The notes beneath the pieces were generated by a model. That model saw nothing but the letters and a program-made list of their open reading frames with translations. It ran no database searches and was not told where the DNA came from. From positions 67,253,465 to 67,317,464 of the forward strand of contig NC_081552.1 of the NCBI RefSeq assembly GCF_963082655.1: 64,000 nt of DNA. Direction: 5' to 3'. Both the position numbers and the translations under genes were made by a program. This DNA is from Stomoxys calcitrans. Its lineage: Eukaryota; Arthropoda; Insecta; Diptera; Muscidae. Position 1 is the first letter of the stretch. Each line of letters begins with the position of its first letter. Below are positions 42,089 to 53,271 of the stretch, one piece after another.

Positions 42089-42479
42089 CACCTTAAGTGA
42101 GGAAATGTGCAAAAATAATAATAGTCAACAGACTTTTTTCTATGAAAGCAAGATTTATATTACACTTACATTTGCCGCTATGTCATTTGACATCAAATAG
42201 TTGTCAAAGAAAGAAAAAAGTTTAAAACTGTATAACCACCATCTGTTCATATTTTATCTCCAAGAAACTGATTTTCGATCGATTTTAGTTACGTTCAAAG
42301 AAGAAATTAGCGACATCATTTAAGCAGAATGTAGATAGTTCTTTGTAAAAATTGGTCAAAATTTATTTTTTTGAAATATTTTACAATTGTAGTTCAGTTC
42401 GTTTGCGTAAAATCTTTGAGGTATCTTTACCAATTGTACAGTAACAGAAGAATTTTGGCAATTTTCGATTTTGAAAAAA
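42089..42479. other. No recognised gene
   Basis: AT-rich. Some phrases (GATTTATATTACAC, TTTTCGATCGATTTTAGTTA) loosely resemble tracts at 16125 and 22510, suggesting a shared old repeat. Confidence 0.35.
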
Positions 42480-43540
42480 AGTGGGATGATATTTCTTAAG
42501 CCCTTACAAGCCACAATTTTTGTACGATTTGGCTGAAATTGAGCAAGTAGCACTTTGTTATGACTTTCAACAACTGTGCTAAGTACCGTCCAAATCGGTC
42601 TATAAACTGATATAGCTCCCATATAAACCGATCTCCCCGATTTAGCTAAAATTTTGCATATTGTGGTCTGTTGTGACTTCCAACACTGTACCAAGTACGA
42701 TCCAAATCGGGAGATCGGTTTATATAGGAGCTATATCACGTTATAGGCCGATTTCGACCTTATTTGGCATCGTTGTTTGAAGTCATAACAGAACACTACT
42801 TGCCCAATTTCGGCAAAATCGGGCAAGAATTACGGCTGCTAAACGGCTCAAGAAGTCAAATGGGAGACGGTTTATATGGGAGCAATATCAGGTTATAGAC
42901 CGATTCCAACCCTACTTGGCACAGTTGTTAAAAGTCATCACGTAACACTATGTCCAAAATTTCAGCCAAATCGAACAAAAATTGCTGCTTCCCGGGTTCA
43001 AAAAGTCAAATCGTGAGATCGGTTTATACGGGTGCTATATCAGGTTATAGATCGTACTTATCACAGTTGTTGAAAGTCAAAACGTTGCTCTATGTGCAAA
43101 ATTTCAGCCAAATCGGATGAAAATTGTGGCTTCCAAGGTCTCAAGAATTCAAATCGGGAGATCGATTTATATGGGAGCTATATCAGGTTCTTGACCGATT
43201 TGGACGATACTTAGCACATTTGTTACAAGTTATAATAAAACACTTTATGTAAAACTTAAGCAAATCGGATGAAAATTAAGGCTTCCAGGGGCTCAAGAAG
43301 TCAAATCGGGAGATCGGTTTATATGAGAGCTATATCATGTTCTTGACCGAATTGGACGGTACTTAGCACATTTGTAAAAAGTCGTAACAGAACACTATGT
43401 ACAAAACTTCAGCTAAATCGGATAAAAATTGAGGCTTCCAGGGGCTCAATGGGTCTGCCTCGTCTTTTTCTTAGCGTTGCAAACAAATACCCATGTTATA
43501 ATACTCTGTTCCATAGTGGTTATGTAAGGTATGTATCAAA
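42480..43540. mobile_element. DINE-like monomers (family C) in an inverted arrangement
   Basis: 42480-42710 is plus-oriented (GCTGAAATTGAGCAAGTAGC, CTGATATAGCTCCCATATAA), and from about 42711 (GGGAGATCGGTTTATATAGG) the monomers are minus-oriented up to 43455, followed by GTTGCAAACAAATACCCATG and a family D-like 5' end (ATACTCTGTTCCATAGTGGT). So the array flips direction at 42711. Confidence 0.7.
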
Positions 43541-44240
43541 CTTTGACTTTGTGATTTTAATAGGAAATTGTCCACCTTTAGGCCATTCGTTATTTGGTAG
43601 CATTGCAAAGAAGATTGTTTCTGTGTCACTGTGAGTATACATTTTGAGTATGCTGTGGGATGGTTGTGTACATCTACGAGAACGCTTAATGCTGCATAAA
43701 AACATTTGCTGCAATAACTCACGTCCAATTTTTGTACACTACTCACATAAAGCTTTAACTTTTTATTTTCAAATTTAAATTTTTTGGAAGTTACTGTGCT
43801 GCACAGTCAAATAAAAAGCATATTGCCATTTTTTCATCTGGACCTAAAATAAATTACCTTTGCACCACTCTGCCGGGGGTCGAGTCTTAAAGTGTCACAC
43901 TGAAGATTCCTTTTACAAAATTAAGATATCTCTTGCCGTCTTTAATTAAGCGGAATATTTCTTTACGGAATTTCTCTGACGGCTTCATTACGAATCCTGT
44001 TGTGCCAGCTGCTGTTGCATCCGAGAGCCATCACCACCTCCACTACCTTTTCTTTGTGTTACTGACACTAATGAAGCTGCGTTGTGTCCCATTTTTTTTT
44101 CGCTCACTTCAGCTTTTTAGCAAAAATTTTGCTGTAATCAAAGATACCATTGCTTTTTTTCGTTCTTTATGCCTTAAAGTATGAATCATTTTAATTCGAG
44201 TAATGAAGGTGAGATGCAGAAAAAAGAAGATTCACCATTT
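43541..44240. other. No recognised gene
   Basis: About 700 bp not visibly repeated in the window. Open frames (for example 43933-44184) have no domain I recognise. Possibly old single-copy DNA. Confidence 0.4.
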
Positions 44241-45935
44241 GGTTTCCCTTTTTATAACCTCCACCAAAGGATGGAGGTATACTCATTTCGTCATTCTGTT
44301 TGTAACTCCCTGAAATAATGGTCTAAGACCCCATAAAGTATATATATTCTTGATCGTCGCGACATTTTAGGTCGATCTATCCATGTCCGTCCGTCCGTCT
44401 GTCTGTCGAAAGCACGCTAACTTACGAAGGAGTAAAGCTAGCTGCTTGAAATTTTGCACCAATACTTCTTATTAGTGTAGGTCGGTTGGGATTATAAATA
44501 GGCCATATCGGTCATTGTTTTGATATAGCTGTCATAGGAACCGATCTGGGTCTTGCTTTTTAGCCTCTAGAGGGCGCAATTCCTATCCGATTGGCTGAAA
44601 TTTTGCATGGCTTGTTTCGATGAATTTTGCATGACTTCCAACTACTGTGCTAAGTATGGTCTAAATCGGTCCATAACCTGATATAGCTTCCATGTAAACC
44701 AAACTGGAAACTTGACTTCTTGAGACACTAGAGGGCGCAATTCTTATCACATTAGGCTGAAATTTTTCATGACGTGTATTGTTATTCCAAATAACAACAA
44801 CAACTGTGCCAAATATGGTTCAAATCGGTCCACAACCTGATATAGCTGCCATATAAACCGACCTCCCGATTTTACTTCTTGAGCCACTATAAGGCACAAT
44901 TATTATCCGATTTGGCTGAAATATTGTACAACGGCTTCTCCTATGACCTTCAATATACCTGTCAAATATGGTCTGAAGCGGCCTTTAGTCTGACATATAA
45001 ACCGATCTCCCTATGTTACTTCTTGAGCTCCTAAAGGACGCAATTCTTATTCGAACTGGCTGAAATTTTACAAAATGAGTTCTTCTATAGTCTCCAACAT
45101 TCAATTCGATTATGGTCCAAATCGGACCATAACTTGATATAGCTACTTTAGCATAGCAATTATTTATTATACCCACCACCATAGGATAGGTGTACACTAA
45201 TCTAGTCATTCCGTGTGTAACACCTCGAAATATTCGTCTAAGACCCCATAAAGTATATATATATTCTTGATCGTCTCGACGTTCTGAGTCGATATAGCCA
45301 TATCCGTCCGTCCGTCTGTCGAAATCACGATAGCGACCGAACGCGTAAAGCTAGCCGCTTGAAATTTTGCACGGGTACTTAATATTGATGTAGGTCGTGG
45401 GGGATTGCAAATGGGCCACATCGGTTCAAATTTGGATATAGCTCCCATATAAACCGATCTCTCGATTTGACTTCTTGAGCCCCTGGAAGCCGCAATTTTT
45501 GTCCAGTTTGGCTGAAATTTTGCATGTAGTGTTATGTTACGATTTCCAGTAATTATGCTAAGTACGGTTCGAATCGCTGCAAAACCAAATAAGTCTATAA
45601 CGTGATATAGCTCCCATCTAAACCGGTCTTTCTTTCATCCTTGTTCGATTCCTAGAAGCTTCCTAGAAGAATTCTTGCTGGTTTGACAGAAGTTTGGTTA
45701 TGCCATTCAACTAAATTTATTTTGTATACATTTTTAGCAGAACCCATTTGGAACCCACCACCATGGAGGTGGGTTCCCAAGATTCGGCCCGGCTGAACTT
45801 AACACGTCTTTACTTGTTTATCCTTTGTTGGCCTAAAAAGAGATACCGGAAAAAGAACCCGGCAAATGCAATCCATGGTGGAGGGTATATAAAATTCAGC
45901 CCGGCCGAACTTAGCACGCCTTTACTTGTTCTTAC
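44241..45935 (+). mobile_element. DINE-like element family A, interrupted by a family C element
   Basis: 44245 (TTTATAACCTCCACCAAAGG) starts an older, diverged family A copy with core and monomers running to about 45165; its 3' region resumes at about 45823 (CCTTTGTTGGCCTAAAAAGA) and ends with hairpin CAGCCCGGCCGAAC and AGCACGCCTTTACTTGTT at about 45930. The gap is the family C element at 45166-45822. Confidence 0.8.
45166..45822 (+). mobile_element. DINE-like element family C nested in family A
   Basis: Starts TATACCCACCACCATAGGAT, core CCCCATAAAGTATATATATA, GTCCGTCCGTCTGTCG, two short monomers with CTTGATCC-type spacer, ACTAAATTTATTTTGTATAC, TTTTTAGCAGAACCCATTTG, CCACCATGGAGGTGGGTTCC, hairpin TTCGGCCCGGCTGAA and AACACGTCTTTACTTGTTT. 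It is compact and near complete, and younger than its family A host by nesting. Confidence 0.85.
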
Positions 45936-46741
45936 TTTTTTAAACAGGAGGAGAGAGAAAAGTTGTCAGCTTAAAATTAATTGTATGAGAAGCATTTCTT
46001 GTTTCCGTCATTGATGATGGAGATGCTGCAGATGTTGGTGTAGTATAGCAAGCGAAAGAGTGCAAGCATTTCAGAAAGAGTGCATGTAGAAAAAATGTGC
46101 CATATAACAAAATGTCAATTAAATTTCCCATGATGAGTAAGCTCACCCGTGCTCAGCAGTTAGCACGACAAGAAAAAGTTTACTTAAAACTTTTTTTGAA
46201 AATTATTCGCCTTATTGGTAGCAGAGTGTCTTTGGAGATATGGTGATTTGCGAGAAAGTCAAATTGCAAATGTTATAACAAATTAAAAATGAACAAAATC
46301 AAGCTTCGATGTGTAAGCAACAAAGTTTCTAGGCGTCTTATAGTCGTTCATTGATTAATAACTATCTGATTATGAACTCTCAGATAAAACGAATGAAGCA
46401 ATTATTATATTTCGATAAGATTCACTATTGGTGCAAAAGTACTAGAAAGCACTCCATTTTGGGAAGTTTGTACTGTTAGAGTACAAAACGTGCAAAAAAG
46501 GTGTTAATGTGTCGTTGTAGACTTAACGGTACTTAAACGATAGGCCGAGCAAAGTCCAAATTTTTACAATTCAGGATTTTACCGTTTGCTTAATATCAGC
46601 GGGATGTGATATTGTAGTAAAGCTCAAACCTCTGTGCTAATAATAGGTTAGGTTAGGTTTATAGAGAGGGTGCGCTTATTAATCCGCCCCATGCCGCTAT
46701 GAACATACACCTAAGCCAGTAATTGGGGCTCTAAATAAGTT
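45936..46741. other. Unassigned sequence with a short dispersed repeat at 46645-46735
   Basis: No gene recognised. The tract 46645-46735 (TAGGTTAGGTTAGGTTTATA, then CCGCCCCATGCCGCTATGAA and ACACCTAAGCCAGTAATTGG) is homologous to the 92-bp insertion at 56694-56785. An adjacent ATG-rich open frame is not supported as coding. Confidence 0.5.
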
Positions 46742-47588
46742 ATTATACCCTCCACCATAGGATGGGGGTATACTAATTTCGTCATTTTGTTTGTAACACC
46801 TCGAAATATGCGTCTAAGTCGATCTAGCCATGTCCGTCCGTCCGTCTGTCTGTCGAAAGCACTTCCGAAGGAGTAAGACTAGCCGCTTCAAACTTTGCAC
46901 AAATACTTCTTATTAGTGTAGGTCGGTTGGTATTGTAAATGGGCCATATCGGTCCCTGTTTTGATATAGCTGCCATATAAACCGATCTTGCCATATAAAC
47001 TTCTTGAGTCTCTAGAGGGCGCAATTCTCGTCCGATTTTATTGAAAATTTGCACGTAGTGTTTTGGTGTCAATAGAGCGCGAAGTTCTCATCCGATTTGG
47101 CTGAAATTTTGCATGAGGGGTTTTGTTATGACTTCCAATAACTGTGTTATGTATATGCTAAGTATAGCTGCCATATAAACCGTTCTGGGATCTTGAATAC
47201 TTGAACCTCTAGAGGGCGCAATTCTCATCTTATTTGGCTGAAGTTTTGTACAAGGGCTTCTCTCGTGATCTTCAGCTTACGTGTCTAATATGGTCTGAAT
47301 CGATCAATAGCTCGATACAGCTTCCATATATACCGATCTCCCGATTTTGCTTCTTGAGCCCCTACAAGGCGCAATTCTTATCCGTATGAACTGAAATATT
47401 ACACGATGACTTCTTCAATGTTCAGCATTCATTTATGGTCCAAATCGGACTATAACTTGATATAGCTCCAATAGCATAACAGTTTTTATTCAATAGTCTA
47501 TGTTTTCCTAAAAAGAGATACCGCGCATAGAACTCGACAAATGCGATCAATGGTGGATATAAGATTCGGCCCGGCCGCTCTTCTTGTT
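46742..47588 (+). mobile_element. DINE-like element family A, with shortened 3' end
   Basis: Starts TTATACCCTCCACCATAGGA, core partly deleted (ACCTCGAAATATGCGTCTAA runs straight to GTCGATCTAGCCATGTCCGT), rearranged monomers, GATACCGCGCATAGAACTCG, hairpin TTCGGCCCGGCCG, then CTCTTCTTGTT in place of the usual terminus. The next element begins at the following base. Confidence 0.8.
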
Positions 47589-48757
47589 ATACCCTCCACC
47601 ATAAGATGGGGGGTATACTAATTTCGTCATTCTGTTTGTAACTACTCGAAATATTCGTCGGAGACCCCATAAAGTATATATATTCTTGACCGTCGATCTA
47701 GCCATGTCCGTCCGTCTGTCCGTCTGTCCGTCCGTCCGTCTGTCTGTCGAAAGCACGCTAACTTCCGAAGGAGTAAAGCTACCCGCTTGAAATTTTGCAC
47801 AAATACTTCCTATTATTGTAGGTCGGTTGGTATTGTAAATGGGCCATATCGGTCCATGTTTTGATATAGCTGCCATATAAACCGATCTAGGGTCTTGACT
47901 TCTTGAGCCTCTAGAGTGCGAAATTCTTATCCGATCAGAATGAAATTTTGCACGACGTGTTTTGTTAAGATATCCAACAACTGTGCCAAGTATGGTTCAA
48001 ATCGGTATATAACCTGATATAGCTGCCATATAAACCGATCTTGGGTCTTGACTTCTTGAGCCTCTAGAGGGCACAATTCTTATCCGATTTGAAAGAGTTT
48101 TTGCACGAAGTATTTCGTCATGATATCCAACAACTGTGCCAAGTATGGTTGAAATCGGTCCATAACCTGATATAGCTGTCATATAAACAGATCTGGGGAT
48201 TTGACTTCTTGAGCTTCTAGAGGGCGCCATTCCTATCCGATTTGGCTGAAATTTAGCACAACGTATTTTATTTTTATTTTCAACAACTGTGTCAAATAAG
48301 ATTCAAATCGGTTCATAACCTGATATAGCTGTCATATAAACCGATCTGGGATCTTGACTTCTTGACCCCTAGAGGTCGCAATTATTATCCGATATGCCTG
48401 AAATTTTGTACGACAGATCCTCTCATGACCATCAACAAACGTGTTTATTATGTTCTGAATCAGTCTATAGCCCGATACAGATCCCATATAAATCGTTCTC
48501 TCTATTTTACTTCGTGAGCCCCAATGGGCGCAATTCTTATACGAATTGGCTGAAATTTTACATCGGTCTCCAACATATAATTTAATTGTGTTCCGAACTG
48601 GACCATATCTTGATATCGTTTTAATAGCAGAGCAACTCTTTTCTTATATCCTTTTTAGCCTAAGAAGAGATGCCGGGAAAACAACTCGACAAATGCGATC
48701 CATGGTGGAGGGTATATAAGATTCGGCCCGGCCGAACTTAGCACGCTTTTACTTGTT
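47589..48757 (+). mobile_element. DINE-like element family A, head-to-tail with the previous copy
   Basis: Starts ATACCCTCCACCATAAGATG immediately after TTCTTGTT of its neighbour, core, CCGTCTGTCCGTCCGTCCGTC, three 153-bp monomers, CCTAAGAAGAGATGCCGGGA, hairpin TTCGGCCCGGCCGAA and AGCACGCTTTTACTTGTT. Confidence 0.88.
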
Positions 48758-48837
48758 TTTTAGCTAATATCTTTTTGGCAACACTGGTTTAAAGAGCTCA
48801 CGTTCGTTTCGAATTTTGTTTCACTGTCATACATCTT

Positions 48838-49200
48838 CAGTTTGGTATTTAATTTAACCATGAATCGTCTTACAAACGAACAACGATTGCAAATTATTGA
48901 ATTTTATTGAATTATATAGAGGCTGAACTGAAGAATATATCGCAGCTGTATAGGCCAGTGTTAATGATGACCATCAATTATTGATTCGTCGCCGTTCGCA
49001 GCAATTGGGCCTCTGTTTCTCACCAACGCGGAAGAATTGAGGTGCGAAGCCTTTCGAAATACAACTGGTGCAAGAATTGAACCCGAGCGACCTACCGCAA
49101 CGCAGAATTTTTGATGAATGGGCTCTCGGAAAGTTGGCCGAAAATCCACTTTTTTATCGAAAAATTGTGTTCAGCGATGAAGCTCATGTTAGGCTCGATG
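48838..49200 (+). pseudogene. Tc1/mariner transposase fragment
   Basis: Plus strand. Starts with MNRLTNEQRLQIIEFY at 48860-48907, the same N-terminus as in the fold-back at 14644-15250, followed immediately by a stop. After scrambled sequence including RRRSQQLGLCFSPT, a second block reads ENPLFYRKIVFSDEAHVRLD and GYVQRKN; FSDEAH carries the first catalytic aspartate. Most of the region between these blocks is deleted, and the rest of the transposase (second and third catalytic residues) is absent. About 80 bp of upstream sequence may be the element's 5' flank. Confidence 0.8.
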
Positions 49201-49580
49201 GGTACGTACAGAGAAAAAATATAGACCTAAATTTGACCAATTAAACATGGTATTGACTTATAATAAACTTTTCAAACAAGGTGTTAATTGCTTTAATTAT
49301 TTTTGACATTGAAATCCGATTTTTTTTTTTGTATCATGACAAGTGATTGGTAAAGATGACATTCATTGAATATATTTTTAAATGTGCAAATTAAATTGTT
49401 ATTTAATATTACAAATTGTGAGTATCTCTTTCTGCATTCTGTTTTGTCCACTTTCACACACATGGAATGTGAAGAAGTGCGAATGAGCCAAATATATATC
49501 TAATTTCTATCATAGGCAGACAAATAGAGGCGTGGATAGACAAAGAAATATAGAGATATAGAGACATAGTGTTTTAGTAT
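49201..49580. other. No recognised gene
   Basis: AT-rich sequence after the mariner fragment, not visibly repeated in the window. Confidence 0.4.
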
Positions 49581-49743
49581 CACTTCTAACTACTGTGCTA
49601 AGTATGGTTCAAATCGGTCCATAACCTGGTATAGCTGTCATATAAACCGATCTTGGGTCTTGACTTCTTGAGCCTCTAGAGTGCGCAATTCTTATCCGAT
49701 TAGAATGAAATTTTGCACCACGTGTTCTGTTATGATATCCAAC

Positions 49744-49802
<59 letters not shown>

Positions 49803-50059
49803 CTCTTTATTTTACTTCTTGAGCCTCAAAGGGCGCAATTCTTATTCGAATTGGCTGACATTTTACACAGGTCTCCAGCATATAATTTAATTGTGGTCTA
49901 AACCGGATCATATCTTGATATCGCTCTAATAGCAGAGCAAATTTTTCTTATATCATTTTTTGCCTAAGAAGAGATGCCGGGAAAAGAACTCGACAAATGC
50001 GCTCCATGGTGGAGGGTATATAAGATTCGGCCCGGCCGAACTTAGCACGCTTTTACTTG
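49581..50059 (+). mobile_element. DINE-like element family A, 5'-truncated, with an expanded AT microsatellite
   Basis: About one monomer (CTGTGCTAAGTATGGTTCAA ... CGCAATTCTTATCCGATTAG), the AT tract at 49747-49798, then the 3' region (TCGATCTCTTTATTTTACTT, GAGATGCCGGGAAAAGAACT), hairpin TTCGGCCCGGCCGAA and AGCACGCTTTTACTTGTT. No 5' core. Confidence 0.82.
49747..49798. repeat. (AT)26 microsatellite
   Basis: An uninterrupted 52-base AT dinucleotide run. It lies between CCTG and CGATCT, at the place where intact monomers have ATATAGCTGCCATATAAACCG; the short ATATA stretches there probably seeded the expansion. Confidence 0.95.
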
Positions 50060-51664
50060 TTATACCCACCACCGAAGGATGAGGGTATATTCATTTTGTC
50101 ATTCCGTTTGCAACACATCGAAACATCCATTTCCGACCCTATAAAATATATATATTCTTGATCAGCGTAAAAATCTAAGACGATCTAGACATGTCCGTCC
50201 GTCTGTCCGTCTGTCTGTTGAAATCACGCTACAGTCTTCAAAAATAGAGATATTGAGCTGAAATTTTGCACAAAGTATTTTTTTGTTCATAAGCAGAAGA
50301 TGAGCTATATCGGACTATATCGTGATATAGTCCCCATATAGACCGATCCGTCGATTTAGGGTTTTTGGCCCATAAAAGCCATATTTATTATCCGATTTTG
50401 CTGAAATTTGGGACAGTGACTTGTGTAAGACCCGTCGACACCCTTCGTCACTCTGGGCCAAAGTGACGAAGGGTGTCGACGGGTCTTACACAAGTCACTG
50501 TCCCAAATTTCGGTGCAGAAGTGGATATAGCTGCCATATAGACCGATCCTCCGATTTAGGGTGTTAGGACATAAAAACTACATTTATTATCCGATTTTGC
50601 TTAAATATGGGACAGTGGGTTGTGTTAGGTCCTTCGACATCCTTCGTCAATTTGGCTTAGATCGGTCCAGATTTGGATATAGCTGCCATATAGACTGATC
50701 TTCCGATTTAGGGTCTTAGGCCCATAAATGCCACATTTATTATTCGATTTTACTGAAATTTAAGACAGTGAGTTGTGTTAGGCCCTTCGACATCCTCCAC
50801 CAATTTGGCCCAGATCGGTCCTGATTTGGATATAGCTGCCATATAGACCGATCCTCCGATTTGGGGTCTTAGGCCCATAAAAACCATATTTATCATCCGA
50901 TGTTGCTGAAATTTGGGACAGTGAGTTATGTTAGGCTCCTAGACATCCTTCGTCAATTTGGCCCAGATCGGTCCAGATTTGGATATAGCTGCCATATAGA
51001 CCGATCTCTCGATTTAAGGGTTTTTGCCCATAAAAGGCGCATTTATTATCCGATGTCGCCGAAATTTGGGACAGTGAGTTATATTTGGCCCTTCGACATC
51101 TTGCGTCAATTTGGCTCAGATCGGCCCAGATTTGGATATAGCTGTCATATAGACCGATCCTCCGATTGAGGGTCTTAGGCCAATACAAGGAGCATTTATT
51201 GTCCGATGACGCCGAAATTTGGGACATTGAGTTAGGTTAAATCCCTTGACATAGTTCTACATTATGGCACAGAGCGGTCAAGATTTGGATATAGCTGCCA
51301 TATAGATCGATATCTCGATTTAAAGTCTTGGTCCCAAACAAGACGCATTTATAATCCGATTTAACTGAAATTTGACACATTGACTTATGTTAGGCTTTTC
51401 AACATCCATGTTGTATATGGTTCAGATCGGTTTATTTTTAGATATAGCTACTAAAAAGACCAATATTTTGTTATACATAATTGAACATTGACTTGTACTT
51501 ATTAGTATTTGGTCCAAATGGGATCATATTTCGATATAACTGCTATGGGACAAAAGGTATGCAAATTTCACTGGATTTTGATGAAAAGTCCTTTACATAC
51601 ATACCCGAGGTGGTGGGTTTCCAAAGTTCGGCCCGGCCGAACTTAACGCCTCTTTACTTGTTTT
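50060..51664 (+). mobile_element. DINE-like element family B, abutting the previous copy
   Basis: Starts ATACCCACCACCGAAGGATG directly after ACTTGTT of its neighbour; core CCCTATAAAATATATATATT, GTCCGTCTGTCCGTCTGTCTG, eight or so monomers (GATTTGGATATAGCTGCCAT), the CCCGAGGTGGTGGGTTTCCA block, hairpin GTTCGGCCCGGCCGAAC and AACGCCTCTTTACTTGTT. A perfect 50-bp palindrome interrupts its second monomer. Confidence 0.9.
50403..50511. repeat. Perfect inverted repeat, 50-bp arms, 9-base spacer
   Basis: 50403-50452 (GAAATTTGGGACAGTGACTT ... CCCTTCGTCACT) and 50462-50511 are exact reverse complements, separated by CTGGGCCAA. It is made from monomer sequence of the surrounding family B element, so it is a local inverted duplication, not an insertion. 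Confidence 0.97.
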
Positions 51665-51898
51665 TATGTGTTATTATCCCTATAGAGACTATATTGGATT
51701 GAAAAATTACGCTGATGACGGAAGATAACAAATGCAGTATTCCCCCATGAGGATTGAGATTTCGTGGAATTTTGCGCAAAATGCTGAGATTGGTATTTAT
51801 TTCGATTCACTTTAAGATATATAAATTATTTTGCTCATTATACTCTTTACAGACGGTATCCACGACAATGAAGAGAGGCTCATAAAGGAAAGGTTATT
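51665..51898. other. No recognised feature
   Basis: Short spacer between family B and family A elements; no gene seen. Confidence 0.4.
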
Positions 51899-53271
51899 TT
51901 TATACCCTCAACCATAAGATGGGGGGTATATTAATTTCGTCATTCTGATTGTAACTACTCGAAATATTCATCTGAGACCCCATAAAGTATATATATTCTT
52001 GATCGTCGTGAAATTTTATGTCGATCTAGCCATGTCCGTCCGTCCGTCCGTCTGTCCGTCTGTCTGTCGAAAGCACGCTAACTTCCGAAGGAGTAAAGCT
52101 AGCCGCTTGAAATTTTGCACAAATACTTCTTATTAGTGTAGGTCGGTTGGCATTGTAAATGGGCCATATCGGTCCATGTTTTGGTATAGCTGCCATATAA
52201 ACCGATCTTGGGTCTTGACTTCTTGAGCCTCTAGAGTGCGCAATTCTTATCCGATTGGAATGAAATTTTGCACGACGTGTTTTGTTATGATATCCAACAA
52301 CTGTGTCAAGTATGGTTCAAATCCGTTTATAACCTGATATAGCTGCCATATAAACCGATGTTGGGTCTTGACTTCTTGAGCCTCTAGAGTGCGCAATTCT
52401 TTTCCGATTGGAATGAAATTTTGCACGACGTGTTTTGTTATGATATCCAACAACTGTGTCAAGTATGGTTCAAATCCGTTTATAACCTGATATAGCTGCC
52501 ATATAAACCGATCTTGGGTCTTGACTTCTTGAGCCTCTAGAGTGCGCAATTCTTATCCGATTGAAATGAAATTTTGCACGACGTGTTTTGTTACGATATC
52601 CAAAAACTGTGCCGAGTATGGTACAAATCGGTCCATAGCCTGATATAGCTGTCATATAAACCGATCTGGGGTCTTGACTTCTTGAGCCTCTGGAGTGCGC
52701 AATTCTTATCCAATTTGAATGAATTTTGGCACGTAGTATTTTGTTATGATATCCTACAACTGTCCCAAATATGGTTCAAATCGGTTCATAACCTGATATA
52801 GCTGTCATATAAACAGATCTGCGGACTTAACTTCTTGAGCTTCTAGAGGGCGCAATTCCTATCCGATTTTGCTGAAATTTCGCAAGACGTTTTTTATTGT
52901 TACTTTCAACAACTACGTCAAATAAAGTACAATTCGGTTCATAACCTGATTTAGCTGACATATAAACCGATCTGGGATCTTGACTTCTTGAGCCTCTAGA
53001 GGTCGCAATTATTATCCGATTTGCCTAAAATGTACGACGGATCCTCCCATGACCATCAACATACGTGTTTATTATGGTCTGAATCGGTCTATAGCCCGAT
53101 ACAGCTCCCATATAAATCGATCTCTCTATTTTACTTCTTGAGCCCACAAAGAGCGCAATTCTTATGAGAATTGGCTGACATTTTACACAGCTCTCCAACA
53201 TAAATATAATTTAATTGTGGTCCAAACATGACCATATCTTAATATCGCTGTAATAATATTCAGCGATATTA
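51899..53271 (+). mobile_element. DINE-like element family A, 3'-truncated
   Basis: Starts TTTATACCCTCAACCATAAG, core, CCGTCCGTCCGTCTGTCCGTC, monomers at exact 153-bp steps (52207, 52360, 52513), 3' region up to GACCATATCTTAATATCGCT, then breaks off at a small inverted repeat (AATATCGCTG / CAGCGATATT, 53243-53271) and joins the next copy. Confidence 0.85.

Noticed and set aside
43933..44184. An 83-residue plus-strand frame rich in hydrophobic residues, considered as a small membrane protein
   Set aside because: No homologue recognised, no supporting context, and such frames are expected by chance in 64 kb.
46617..46660. TAGGTTAGGTTAGG considered as an insect telomeric repeat
   Set aside because: Flies of this group lack TTAGG telomeres, only three units occur, and the tract is part of a dispersed repeat also present at 56694.
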